Source of the DNA: Spiroplasma corruscae
GTDB lineage: Bacteria > Bacillota_I > Bacilli_A > Mycoplasmatales > Mycoplasmataceae
Length of the DNA: 64,000 bases
Reading direction: 5' to 3'
NCBI RefSeq assembly: GCF_002237575.1
Contig: NZ_CP022535.1
Location: 248,001 to 312,000, forward strand
Shown: positions 24,894 through 36,884 of the stretch, one piece after another
Position numbering within the stretch: the stretch's first letter is position 1
Layout of the letters: the number at the start of each line of letters is the position of its first letter
Program-made: the position numbers and the translations under genes
The notes under the pieces: model-generated
The model's input: only the letters and a program-made list of their open reading frames with translations
What the model was told of the DNA's origin: nothing
The model's database searches: none

Positions 24894-25856
24894 ATGGAAC
24901 AAAATTTATACTCTCTTGAAGAGATGCAACAAATTAACCCAAAATTATTTAAATTAATTGGTAGTAAGTTTGAAGAAGCGGAAAGAATAAACAACAAACC
25001 TTATAGCTATTGAAAATCAGTATTTACAAGAGTTTTAAAATCAAAAACATTCTTAATTTCAATCATATTATTAGTAATTGTAATAATTATGGCTTCTTCA
25101 ATAGGGATTGGTCAAGAACCAGTTCCTGTAAATCCACCTTCAATTAATATTGAAGCACCAAGTCTAGAACATTTATTTGGTTTAGGTAGATTTGGTGAAG
25201 ATTTATGAACCAAGATGTGAATTGGTACAAGGACTACTTTGATATTTACATTTATCGTTGCTCTTGTTCAAATAGCTTTAGGAATAGTTATTGGTTCAAT
25301 ATGAGGTTATTATAGAAAATTAGATATTACTTTTATTGAAGTAACAAGATTTTTAACATTAATACCTTCTCTAATTTTATGATTAATAGTAATATTTTTA
25401 TTTGGTGGTATTTCTACTCTTCCTATAATTATTTTTGCAATCTCTCTAACAAGTTGGATTGAATTATCAAGTATAATAAGAGTTCAAATTATTATCATTA
25501 GAAATGCAGAATATAATATTGCATCTAGAGTTCTTGGTACTCCAAATCATAAGATTATTAAAAAAAATATATTACCAAAAATACTTCCAATTATCATTCA
25601 AACATCAACTTTTGCAATACCAACTGCTATTGGATTAGACTCTTTGCTAGCGTATTATAATTTTGGTTTTGTAACAAATAGTTTAGATCAGGCTTCATTG
25701 GGTTCAATATTAAACGAATTATTATTAGGTTCTGATTGAGAAGTTTACCCACATTTATTAATTATTCCAGTAATATTTGTTGGAGGAATATCATTATTAT
25801 TTTTCTTAGCGGGAAAAGTATTTGCAGATTCACTTGACCCTAAAACTCATAGATAG
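24894..25856 (+). CDS. oppC: Oligopeptide ABC transporter permease OppC
   Basis: 320 residues, usual length. Second permease of the peptide importer. An N-terminal cytoplasmic segment leads to the first span near residue 50, then FGLGRFGEDLWTKMWIGTRTTL, which is the typical OppC loop (LGTDxxGRDL.. in other bacteria), and the EAA loop SRVLGTPNHKIIKKNILPKIL near the C-terminus. Several Trp codons are TGA (25010, 25206, 25218, 25302). Ribosome site GAAAGG before ATG 24894. It pairs with OppB to form the channel. Confidence 0.93.
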
Positions 25857-25864
25857 GATTTACA

Positions 25865-27724
25865 ATGAATAAAGAAAATAGAATTTTATCAGTTAGAAAT
25901 ATGGAAGTTAAATTTCAAGTTAGAGGTAGATTTTTAACAGCTATTAGAAATGTTGATCTTGATATTTATAGTCAAGAAATATTAGCCATAGTTGGAGAAT
26001 CTGGTAGTGGAAAGTCTGTTATTACTAAAACATTTACTGGAATGATTGAATCAAATGGTTGAATAAGTAATGGTTCAATAGTCTATAGACCTGAAGATAA
26101 TAGTAATTATTTTGATAAACCAATAGACATTGTAAATTTACAAAGTCCACTTATTGCTAAAGATCTTATTAAAAATGTAGTCAAAATAGGAAAAGAAAAT
26201 ATTAAAAAGGCATACAAGCAAATAGATAATATATATAAGTTAATACCAACTTATTCATCAACTAGTGCATACAAAATTGAAAAAGATATTAAATTTTTAA
26301 ACAAATTATCATTATCAGAGGGTAATGCTCTATTCAAAGAAAATATTTTAAACAAAATACAAGATTTAAAAACTATTTTAATTTCACTTAAACTTATTGA
26401 TTCTGTTAAAACTCATAAGCACAAAATTGTTTTAGAAAGTTTAGGTCAAAAATTAAAAGAACAAGAATTAAAACTTGATATTAGTAAAAATAAAATGTTT
26501 AGCAAAAATAATAATTCTCCAAAGTTTTATTCTAAAATTGAAGAAATAAAATTAAATATTGAATTATCAAATAACTTAGAATTAGCAAAAAGTAAAATTA
26601 ATAACTTATATGATGAAATAATTATTAATGAAATTAATATAAAAAAAATAAAGAAACTAAGCCTAAAAGCTGAAAGCAATATTAATCGTCTAATTAAAAT
26701 TATAAGCACTTATATTGATACAAATACAATTAATGATATCGATAAAAATTTTATAATTGATTTTTATATAAATAATCTTTCTCTAAATAGAATTCAAAGC
26801 GAATTAAAAGATATTTGCATGGACATATTAGATAATAAAACTATAGATTTAAACCATTTAGAAAATATAATTTATGATTGAAACAAAATTAGAGGAATTT
26901 CAATAATAAGTAAAATCAGAGCTATTAAAGAAGTTAGAAAACTACGTGGTAAAACAATAGCAACAATATTTCAAGATCCAATGACTTCATTAAATCCATT
27001 ATTATCAGTTGGTTTTCAAATATCTGAGGTTTTAAGAAAACAACAAGGTATGTCAAGAGGAGATGCGAAAAAAGAAGCTATAAAACTATTAGAACAAGTT
27101 GGTATTAATGATGCTGCAAAACGTTATAAAGATATTCCCGGAAAATACTCAGGAGGAATGAGACAACGTGTTGTTATTGCGATTGCATTGGCGTGTAGAC
27201 CGAAAATTCTAATTTGTGATGAACCAACCACTGCATTAGATGTAACTATCCAAGCACAAATATTAGAACTAATTAAAAAACTACAAAAAATTTATAAATT
27301 TACAGTAGTTTTTATAACACATGATCTTGGTGTTGTAGCTAAAATCGCAGATAGAGTTGCAGTTATGTATGCTGGTCAAATAGTTGAAGTAGGAACTATA
27401 AAAGATATATTCAATGATTCAGCTCATCCATATACTTGAGCACTGCTTTCTTCACTACCGCAACTTGGAAAAAAAGGTGAAGAACTATTTTCTATCGAAG
27501 GTACACCACCATCACTTTTCAATAATATTAAAGGTGATGCGTTTGCACCAAGAAATAAATATGCATTAGAAATTGATTATATTAAAGAACCGCCAATGTT
27601 CAAAATAAGTGAAACTCATTACGCAAAAACTTGATTACTAGATGAAAGATCTCCAAAAGTGGAAAAACCAGAAGTACTTAAGAATCTTAAAAGTAGAATC
27701 AAAGAAGTGGAAAAGGTAGGATAA
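25865..27724 (+). CDS. oppD: Oligopeptide ABC transporter ATPase OppD with large insertion
   Basis: 619 residues, against about 330-360 for usual OppD. Energises peptide uptake with OppF. Walker A GESGSGKS is at residues 44-51, but the Q-loop (IFQDPMTSLNPL) comes only near residue 370; the extra ~265 residues between them are Lys/Glu/Asn/Ile-rich, helical and probably coiled coil. After that the protein is ordinary: signature YSGGMRQRVVIAIAL near 428, Walker B ILICDEPTTALDV, switch His in FITHDLGVV, and the C-terminal OppD/F region. TGA at 26060, 26879, 27437 and 27632 encode Trp. Start 25865 lies 8 bases after oppC. Confidence 0.92.
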
Positions 27725-27727
27725 CAT

Positions 27728-29887
27728 ATGTCTAATAATAATGAAACATTATTAAATATTAGGGACTTAGTTATAGAATTTAAAAGCAAAGGTAAAAGAA
27801 ATATTGCTGTTAAAGGGGCAAACTTTGATGTTTATAAAGGAGAAATCTTTGGTTTAGTTGGAGAATCTGGTAGTGGAAAAACCACAATAGGTAGAGCTAT
27901 TGTAGGGGTGCAACCAATTAAAGATGGGACCGTTTATATTAATGGACAAGTTTTAGTTGGTAAACCAACCAATCTTAAAATTCTTACTAAAAAGATTGGG
28001 AGTTATATTTCAATTATGAAAGTTAGAATGAATGTAACAAGTTCAGAAATCAATGATAGAATAAAATATTTAAAAAATGTTTATGAAAAACTTAAAACTA
28101 ATACTTTAACAGATAATGAATTTAAAAAAATTCAAAGTGTAAATAAAATTAACTACATAAATGATGTTGTATTATCTGATTTAAGGTTAATTAATAAAAT
28201 TGTTTTATTTGAAGATAGAATGATAAAGTTTGTAAGCGGTATTAGTGACTATATTGATAGTATTCCTAATAAATTGGAAAAATCAATATTAACAAAGTTA
28301 GAAGAAACAAAAAAAACTATTTTAAAACTAAAAAAATATGTAGATACAATATATAAATCGATACAAAATATATCATTACTAAAACATAGTATAAATAAAT
28401 TTGAAGACTTATTAAAAAACTTTTATGAACTTATGGAAAACTGATCTACAATTGTAAAAAACCATAGAGAATTTTTAACAGATTTGAAATGATTTGAAGA
28501 AATGCATAAACAATTATTAGCTCTTTCATCACCAATGAGTAAGAGAAGTAAATTTATAGATTTTTACAATAGTAAAGTATATATAAGTCGTTCAGACTTT
28601 TGAAATGAGTGTAATAGACAATTAAGTATAATGAAGTCTAATAATGTTTCAGAAAATGATAAAGAATATCAACTATTATTATCGTTCCTAACAGATTTTT
28701 GAACATCAAAAAACATTAACATTAAAGCTATTGGAAAAATATTTAAAGATTTTAATAAAAACAAAACTATAACAAATAAAATTAAGTATCTTTCTACATT
28801 ACTAAAAGAAACAGTATTTGAAAAAGAGCTTAAAAAAATAATTGACCAAAATAGCATTGATGAAAAAGCAATAATTTTATTAGAAAATGAATATAAACAA
28901 ATAAAAAAAGTAATATCTAAAAACATAGTTAAAGATGATGAGTTAATCAATTATTATTACTCATGAAAAAATATCGAAAAACCTTATTCCAAAGAAGAGG
29001 AAGAATCATTTATAGAGCTTATTAATTTTTTAGATATGCCTTCATTAGATGAAATAATTAAAAATTCTTATTTAGGAAAGAAAAAAACAAAAGCTGAGAA
29101 AAAAGAATTTAGAAGAAATGTTCAAATGATTTTCCAAGATCCTGGTTCATCTTTAAATGATAGAATGGCTATTGAAGAAATAGTTGCGGAAGGATTAGAA
29201 AACTACCCTCAATTATATAAAGATGAAAATCTTAAAAAAGATTATTTAAACAGGTATAATGCAGAAAACCCAAATAATCAACTAACAATGGATAAAGTAA
29301 AGTGAAATGATGTTAAAAAGGATATCATATTAAATGCTATAACATCGGTTGGTTTAATACCAGAACATCTCTCAAGATACCCACATGAATTTTCTGGTGG
29401 TCAAAGACAAAGGGTGGGAATTGCAAGAAGTTTAGTTATGAAACCTAAAGTAATTGTTGCTGATGAACCGATATCAGCTCTTGATGTTTCTATAAGAGCA
29501 CAAGTTTTAAATTTATTTAAAAAGTTCCAAACTAAAATGGACCTAACTTATATATTTGTTGCACATGATTTATCCGTAGTAAGACACATAGCTGACAGGA
29601 TTGCTGTAATTTATAGAGGGCAAATAGTTGAACTAGCTGATGCAGAAGAATTATTTAATAACCCATTACACCCTTATACAAGAGCATTGTTATCAGCAAT
29701 ACCAATTCCAGAACCAGATTTATCAAATGAAACAAAACTACTAACTTATGAACCTGAAAACGAGCATGTAGATTACTTATTTGATCTCCCTTATTTTAAA
29801 GAAGTTAAAGAAGGGCATTTTATATGAGCGAATAAAAGAGAAATAAGAAAAATTAAAAGCGAAATAAAGCAAAAGGAGCTGAATTAA
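27728..29887 (+). CDS. oppF: Oligopeptide ABC transporter ATPase OppF with large insertion
   Basis: 719 residues, about twice the usual OppF. Walker A GESGSGKT is at residues 45-52, the Q-loop [13 protein letters not shown] near residue 470. About 370 extra residues fill the gap, rich in Lys, Ile, Asn and Glu, with heptad-like leucine spacing suggesting coiled coil. Then come the signature [15 protein letters not shown] near 557, Walker [14 protein letters not shown] and the switch His in VAHDLSVV. Catalytic motifs are intact, so the protein should be active. Trp TGA at 28442, 28490, 28601, 28700 and others. It follows oppD by 3 bases; its stop touches the oppA start. Confidence 0.92.
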
Positions 29888-32197
29888 ATGCATAGAATAT
29901 TTAAAAAATTAATATCCTTATTTAGTTTAGTCGGTGTAACTACAATTGTTGCTTCTTCTACTATTTCTTGTGGTATTTCATTAGATTATTTAATGAACAG
30001 AGAAACTGATGTTGATGTTTATAAAGATACTTATAGTTACAATGTTACAAGTTGAAATACAGCTCATACTATGCAAGCACAAGATGCAATAATATTAGCA
30101 AATACATTTGAAACTCTTTTATCTACTGATCAATACGGAAGAATATATGGTGCTTTGGTTGAAAGTGAGTATGGTGCAAATGAGTCAAATAAATTAGATC
30201 AAAACTCAAACTCAAACTATAATTATGTTGGTGTTCATAATGGTGATTATACAGAATGAACTTATAAATTTAGAGACAATTTATATTGAACTGCATCTGA
30301 CGGAACCAAAGGAAGAAAAATTTTACCTTCAGACGTAATTAGAGCAGCGAGATATGCTCTAATTCCTGGAAATGGGTCTGATGTTTCAAGTCTTTATACT
30401 TCTTTTATACAAGGAGCACAAGAAATCTTTGATGAAACTGCAGAGCTTGAAAACAAAGATGGCGTAACACAAGAAGAAATAAATAATGTTTTTAATAAAT
30501 ATTATAATAGTAATAAATTTGGGATAATTCCTAACGATGATGCAAATACAATAAAATTTAAACTATCACAAGGATCTCCTTTTTTTGAAAGTTTATTAAC
30601 ATACTCTGTTTTTTCTCCAATTTATGATGAAACAAAATCAGATATGAAAAATTACAATGATACATATTTTGATGGAGCATACCTACCTAAACAAGTAAAC
30701 CCTAATAGTAAAATTGTATTAGAAGCTAATCCTAACTATGTCTTAAAAGACGATGTAAATATTAAAAGATTAGAGTTTAACTATTTAGAAGGAGCTTCAT
30801 CTTCAAGAACAAGAACCTTATTTGAATCTAATTCAACATCAGGGTTTATTTTAAGTGCAGATGATTTAAAAGGTTGAAATGATTATATTGGTAGTGATTA
30901 TAATAATCCAAGGTTTGAAGGAGCATATGCGACAAAGTCAGTAGAGTTAGCCGGAACCTTTGTTATGTTTTATAACTACTATAATAGAAATCTTAATGAT
31001 GCATCACGCGGAGTCATCGAACAAAAGAGAGCGCTAAATGCTTCAAGATTGTTGCAATCAACTGATGTAAGAGCATTTTTAAGTACGTCTTTAGATAGAT
31101 CAAAAGCTGTCAGATATTTATCAAAAACAATCGATGAAGTGGGTAAACCTTCAAAAATGATTAGAAATGTTTTTACAGGTTATAGTGTTGCACAAGACCC
31201 TAGCAATAATAACAAAGATTATACTAGATTTGTATCGGATGTATTTGATAATGAAACAAATACATCTGGGAAAAATTCAAGTGGTGAATCAAGTGGTGAA
31301 TATACTCTTCAGGATGGAAATGACCCGTTACTAAATAATAGTAAAAAAATAATGCATAAAGACAGAAATGAACTAATTAATTCTATTAATAAATTTATTA
31401 AAGATAACAATATTGAATCAATTAGAAGTGATAATAGAATTGAACTAAGTTTAGCATTGTCTCCATCAACAAGTAATTCATTTAATCCCTATATCAATTT
31501 TATGATAAAAGATTTTAATAATATTGAAAATAACCCTCTATATATAAAAACTTGAACCCCATCATCGAATGATGATTATAGAGGAATTGGTCAAGAAGGT
31601 AGAACAGACTTATTTCTAAGCGGATGGTCTCCAGATTATAAAGACCCTTCAACATTCTTAGATACTCTTACATTTAATGGTTCATATAAAGGGTACATAA
31701 ATACAAATAAGGTGTTTGATAAATCAAAGGCCAATGATAAAGACTATCAAGAAATTAATAACTCTGGATACTATATTAGGAATTCTTTAAAAACAACAAG
31801 TTCTGTTGAAATGTTTACAGGTCTTAATGAATTTGAAACATTAAATGCGATAAACTCTAAAATAGTCGACAGTATAACTAGGAGATATGAAGAGTATGCA
31901 AAGCAAGAGTATAATTATTTTTATAAATATTTCTTTATGTTACCTTTATACACAAAAGCAATGCCTATTCAATATGTTGTTAACTATATTCAACCATATT
32001 CTAGATCATACGAAGCATTTGGAACGGGTCAATATAAATTTTATAAGGCATATCAAAATAAAAAACTTTTAAATAAAGCAGAGCTTGAAGATTTTATGAA
32101 GAAATTTAAAGTTGCTCAAGAAAAAGTTGATAAAGATTGAAATAGTTGTCGTTTTGGAGCTGAATGGTCAAACGGTAATGATAATTGTTTACAATAA
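29888..32197 (+). CDS. oppA: Oligopeptide-binding lipoprotein (OppA-like)
   Basis: 769 residues. Substrate-binding subunit of the peptide importer, anchored outside the membrane by a lipidated Cys. N-terminal KK, hydrophobic stretch, then lipobox ASSTISC with Cys 28 as the predicted modification site, to be cut by LspA. The body has solute-binding family 5 features: a domain starting YSYNVTSWNTAHTMQAQDAI, DNLYWTASDGTKGRKILPSDVIRAARYAL, and GGWSPDYKDPSTFLD-like region near the end (SGWSPDYKDPSTFLDTLTF). Many Trp are TGA. The ATG follows the oppF stop directly, and a terminator follows, so oppA closes the operon. Confidence 0.9.
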
Positions 32198-32243
32198 AAT
32201 ATACCCAAATATTAGAAGTTTCTAATTAACGGGTATTTTTTTT
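32197..32243 (+). terminator. opp operon terminator
   Basis: Outer stem AATATACCC / GGGTATTTT encloses an inner hairpin ATTAGA-AGTT-TCTAAT, followed by eight T. Immediately after oppA. Confidence 0.85.
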
Positions 32244-32269
32244 ATATAATATTTATTGAAGGAGATTTT

Positions 32270-33202
32270 ATGGATTTTTTAATAGAAAATTTATTTAATT
32301 TATTAAATAAAAGAAATATAGATTCAAGAGATTATCTAAGTAAATTTAAGTCGGTTGATATTATTAAACTTTATGAAGATGCAGTTGATAATGAAATAGG
32401 TAATGATTTCAAACTTAATATTGATTATAACTTAATTAAAGAAACATCTTTTAAGTCATTTGATGATAAAGAATTAAAGGCAATATATAGTAAAAATAAA
32501 AAGTCAAAAGTTTGAGTAGTAAGTTTACATGGATATTCATCTTCAAAAGAATCTTCATTTATTTCAAGTTATTTTTTAAGCAAATTAGGTTTTAATTTAT
32601 TTTCATTTGACTTTAGAAACCATGGTAGTTCAGATCCATCTCCAATAACACTTGGAGTACACGAACATAAAGATTTAGAAGCAGCCTTAACTTTTTTAAA
32701 TAATAATTTTAAAGTTAAAAAAGTGATTTTGATTGGATATAGCATGGGAGCCCATGTCTTAAATCGTTTTGCATTATCTTCAAATTATAAAAAGTATAAA
32801 GTTAAACTTGGGATATCTGACTCAACTTTTTTACATTTAAATGAAGTTTTAAAAACTTTACTGTCTAGTTATGTTAAAATTTTAAATAATAAAATGTCTG
32901 AAGGTTTAGTAAAGAAACTTTTAGAGATGTATAATAAAAAGCATAAGATTGATGTTTTAGAAAAACCTATCTTTGAAACATTATCAATATGTAAAAAGTC
33001 ATTTCCGATTTTATTTATACATTCAAAACAAGATCAAATAACTAGTTATAAAGATTCAGAAAAAATTTATGAAATGAGAAAACATATTATAAAAAAAGAT
33101 CAAATTAAAGTATTTGAAACAGGAGAACATATTAGAACATTTATTGAACACAATCATGAATATATGAAAATGGTTTATAACTTTGTTAATAAAAATAAGT
33201 AG
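32270..33202 (+). CDS. Alpha/beta hydrolase
   Basis: 310 residues. Serine hydrolase fold: oxyanion segment VVSLHGYSSSKES, strand VFLNLFSFDFRNHGSSDPSP-type region (FNLFSFDFRNHGSSDPSP), nucleophile elbow IGYSMGAHV with the Ser, acid in FIHSKQDQITSY, and His in FETGEHIRTF. These are the features of the BAAT/YfhR-type cytoplasmic hydrolases; the substrate (lipid, peptide or acyl ester) cannot be told. No signal peptide, though residues 1-15 are hydrophobic. TATAAT at 32245-32250 and GAAGGAG precede the ATG. It is followed 11 bases later by the degenerate ABC ATPase, so it may be part of that unit. Confidence 0.85.
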
Positions 33203-33213
33203 AGGGTATAAGG

Positions 33214-34482
33214 ATGGAACAAAAAGATTGAATTGTAACATTAGAGAATGTTTCTAAAGTATTTAATAAAAAAATTTGAGCTATTAAAAAAGTTAATTTA
33301 AAAATTTTTAGGGGAGAAGGAGTAAGTGTAATTGGTCCTAATCAATCTGGAAAAAGTGTTTTGGGTAGATTAATAGCAAGTCAAATAAAAAATACCGGTG
33401 GAATTTTAGAATATAATTTTAATCAAGGTAATGCATTGTCATCTATTGGGTTTCAATTTAGACAAACTACATGACCTGATGGATTTAAAATAAAAGAAAT
33501 TTTTAATTTGTATAAAGAAATTTTTAATATTAATGATAAAGAATGACTTGATGAAATTATGTTTACTTTTGATATAACTTCAAGATGAAATAAAGTTTTA
33601 AATAGTTGTAATACTTCTTGGTTACAACTTTTTTCAATTGCGTTAGCTATAATACATAAACCAGAATTAGTTGTTCTTGATGAAGTTTCATCAACAATTG
33701 GAATTGATTTTAAAGTGAGAATTCTAAATTTTCTTAAGAAATATAAAGAAAACAATAATGCTACTTTCGTAATAATATCACCAGATGACTCTACTTTTCA
33801 CTATTTATGCAATAGAGTTGTTGTACTAGATACTGGATTAATAATTTCTGATGATTACACCGATGATTGGGATAAGAATATAAACTTTGAAACTTATTCT
33901 TTACAAGTGATGGAAGCGATTGTTAATAAAGAAGTACAAGTTAAACCTGACCCAATTTTTAAACCAATAATTCAAAACTATGAAGTTCACTATAATTTAT
34001 TTAAAGAACAATATAATAAGTTTTTAGAAATTAACCAAGAGTATGAAAATGAACCTGAAATTGTTGAAGTGAAAAATATTAATTACTATATAAATGAACT
34101 TTATAATCAACTCATCGCTGTATCAACAACTGCTTTAAACAAAAAAAGCATTGAATCTCTAAAGGGAATGATTCATCAATTAATTACATATATGAAAAAA
34201 ACAAAAAAGGCTATATGAAAAATTGATTCAGACTTACCTTATAAAAAATCAATTTTTATTTTTTTAGATAAAGTAGTATTTTTCTTTTTTTATTTAGAAA
34301 ACACTTTAATGAAAATATTTAAATCTAATAATATATTAAATTATGCTAGTGAAAAAACTACTAGCATGACAGAAAAAGAAATTAGTAAGTTAGTATTATT
34401 AAAGAAAAAGTATATTCAAGAAGAAATTAGGTTAATGAAACAAGAAAATAGAATCATGAAAAGACTAGAAAAAATGAAGTAA
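33214..34482 (+). CDS. ABC-2 type ATPase with degenerate signature and C-terminal extension
   Basis: 422 residues. The ATPase domain (about 1-215) has Walker A IGPNQSGKS and a Walker B-like LVVLDEVSS with its Glu. Where the LSGGQ signature belongs the sequence reads NSCNTSWLQLFSIALAI, and the switch His position reads VIISPDDS, so hydrolysis by the standard mechanism is doubtful. A 200-residue C-terminal extension, largely helical and charged, follows. The fold resembles the TagH/Wzt-type ATPases of polysaccharide exporters (IWAIKKVNLKIFRGEGVSVIG), which also carry C-terminal domains. It is read with the two permeases behind it (14 bases apart). Confidence 0.75.
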
Positions 34483-34495
34483 GAAGGTAAAATAG

Positions 34496-35485
34496 ATGAG
34501 ATATAGCAAAAGAAAAATATTTAAAATAATATTAGGCATACAGTTCACAAATTATAGAAGTGATATTTTTTTAATCTTTTCTGGTTGATTCATAACAATT
34601 ATTACTATGGTGGTTTGGCTTGCTTTTAAAAATGCTGGTCAAAATATAGTATACGATTCTTTTATATTAGCAAGTGCAATAGGAATCGGTACTATTAGAA
34701 ATTGTCTTTTCAATTTTATTAAAACTATTCATGATTTTAAAACTAATTTATTCTTTCAAAGATTATTTAGTACTTCGTTATCTAAAAGTCTTGTCTTTAC
34801 TTCGATGATATTGTTTAATCAACTTGTAAATTTAGTTGTTACAGGAATATTAATTATGATAGCAATGGCATTTGAAGATCAAAGGGAGTTAATAAAAAAT
34901 GTTAACTGAGCTGTATTTTTTGCTGGGTTCTTTCTGTTAGTTTTTTTATCTAATGTAATGGCTTTTATTATTGGTATGAGTTGCAAAAAAATAGAATTAG
35001 CATTTGTAATTGGTAATTTATATTATTATGGGCCTGTTTACTTGCTAGGTCTTGGTATTCCTTATAGCACACTTGAAAAATCAGAAGGTGTTATAATTTC
35101 TAGTTTTTTATTCCCACAAAGGTACATGCTAAACATAATGGCATCAGGTTGAGTTAATGATCCAAGAATGGAAGTAAATTCATTTAGTTATGGTGGTAAT
35201 TTTTGAATACCCTATTTAGTAAGTGTAATATTAATACTTATATCCATTATTATTTTAGTAAAAATATTTAGAAATATGTTTGAAGATATGAATAAGAAGT
35301 ATAAAAATTTTTCAAATACCAAGAAACATCTTGGTTTAATTTATGCTATAAAAAGGGCATCAACAACTGATGAGTTAGAGCAAATAATAGAACTAAGGAA
35401 TTTATTAAATAAGAGCACGAAAACTAAAACTTTAAAAATAAAAGGTGGAAGAGGAAATGTCAGAAGCAAACAAAGTGGTAATTAA
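34496..35485 (+). CDS. ABC-2 type permease, first of a tandem pair
   Basis: 329 residues, about six membrane spans followed by a basic cytoplasmic tail of some 70 residues. Typical ABC-2 permease layout: early spans, then a long conserved block with LASAIGIGTIRNCLFNF, EDQRELIKNVNW and FPQRYMLNIMASGWVND. These three motifs recur in the next gene, so the two are paralogs likely to form a heterodimer. Partner of the degenerate ATPase upstream. Trp TGA at 34586, 34907, 35150 and 35204. Its 3' end overlaps the next gene by 29 bases. The substrate is unknown; a lipid, glycolipid or polysaccharide is possible by analogy. Confidence 0.75.
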
Positions 35486-36503
35486 GCAAAATAGTAATAA
35501 TTACAAAGTATTTAATAGGTTATATTGATTATGAATAAAATCATTCATTTTTTCACCATTAAATATGTTTTTAGGTGTAGTTATAATTATATTTACACAA
35601 TTTATATGATTATCATTTAAAAGCACTGATCCATTCATCTTCGCAAGTGCATTAGGTAGTTTGATAGTTAGAAATGGTTGTCATACTTTTTATCGAACTA
35701 TTAATATGAGTAGAATTACAGGTTTTACAGAAAGATTAACTTATTCTAAAGCTAACAATTATTTGAGACCAATATCTCATTTAGCTGCTAGTTTAACAAT
35801 TAATTTTATTGTTGGTTTAATAATGCTTACGTTAACTGTAATATTTTTTAAAGAACAAAGACAACTTGTTAAAAATGTTAATTGATATATGTTTATAAGT
35901 GGTGCATTCTTATTATGATTATTATCAATATTAATATGCTATACAGTTTATATATTTTATAAAAATTACATGTTAGGTAATATTGTTGTGATAATTATCT
36001 TTATGCTTTGTTATAATTTACTTGGTCTTGCATTCCCATATCAAAGTATCGCAAAACTTGAATGGCTTAATTTAATATTATATTTTCTACCGCAAAGATA
36101 TATGATGAATGTTATGCAAGCTGGATGGGTCAATGCAACGAATTTAGTTTATAGCTCTCCAGAGTTTCCATCATCAAGTGTAGATTTTAAACTAACTACA
36201 CATTTATGAGTACCATATTTAGTAACATTTGGCTTCATATTTTTCTTCTTTTTACTAAGTTTTATGCATATTAATAAAAAAGCTAAGCAGTTTAAGAAAG
36301 ACAGTTATGGTGCAAGTGTTATAGCAAAATTATCAAATAAATATATTAGAGATTTAAAGAGATGTAGCTCAATAAGTGAACTTAATTCACTAAGAGATAA
36401 ACATTTTGAAGAAACCGGTAGAACAGATTTAACTAAAAAGAAAGTTACAAAATCAACGATTTTTAAGAAAAATATTCAAAATAAAGAAAAAAAAGTAAGG
36501 TAA
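35457..36503 (+). CDS. ABC-2 type permease, second of a tandem pair
   Basis: 348 residues with about six membrane spans and a basic C-terminal tail. Paralog of the gene before it: FASALGSLIVRNGCHTF, KEQRQLVKNVNW and FLPQRYMMNVMQAGWVNA correspond one to one. ATG 35457 is preceded by GAGG at 35451-35454 and lies inside the end of the upstream gene (29-base overlap), so translation is probably coupled. Trp is TGA at several sites. Presumed to form the membrane part of an exporter with its paralog and the degenerate ATPase. The stop is 2 bases before the DivIVA-like gene. Confidence 0.75.
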
Positions 36504-36505
36504 TT

Positions 36506-36853
36506 ATGGAAGAAAACGAAATACTGAAACAAAAAATATTAGCTTTAGAGAAAAAATTAGAGATTTACCATAAAAAAGAAGAATACTTAAATAAAGGAAT
36601 TGATAAGGTTCAAGGAATTTATGAAGTTACAAGACAAAATGCTGAGAAAATAATATATAAATCAATCGGTATAGCTCATGCATTAAAAGATGATATGGCA
36701 ATAACATTAAAAAAAATTCAAGCAGACCCTAATAACATTCATGAATATGTAAATGAATTATTATATAAAAATAGTCATTTATTTAATGATGACAATGAAG
36801 TTATTAAAAAAAATATAAGTGAAATTGTAATAAAAATTATTAATAGTAACTAA
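36506..36853 (+). CDS. DivIVA-like coiled-coil protein without N-terminal domain
   Basis: 115 residues. Starts ENEILKQKILALEKKLEIYHKKEEYL, then a helix with TRQNAEKIIYKSI. This resembles the second coiled coil of DivIVA (typically LEEKLEHYKNLEDTLQ and NAQKEAELII). The DivIVA N-terminal membrane-binding domain is absent. Position supports the link: in Bacillus divIVA sits directly before ileS, as here. DivIVA marks poles and septa in walled bacteria; a role in a wall-less cell is unknown. It may instead belong to the ABC unit upstream, whose last stop is 2 bases away. ATG has AAGTAAGG before it. Similarity is judged by eye only. Confidence 0.6.
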   Translation: MEENEILKQKILALEKKLEIYHKKEEYLNKGIDKVQGIYEVTRQNAEKIIYKSIGIAHALKDDMAITLKKIQADPNNIHEYVNELLYKNSHLFNDDNEVIKKNISEIVIKIINSN

Positions 36854-36884
36854 AATATGTATATAATAATTATATAAATATAAA

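Noticed and set aside
34496-36503. Two permease genes as a recent duplication or assembly artefact
   Set aside because: They share motifs but differ strongly in sequence and length, so the duplication is old and real.
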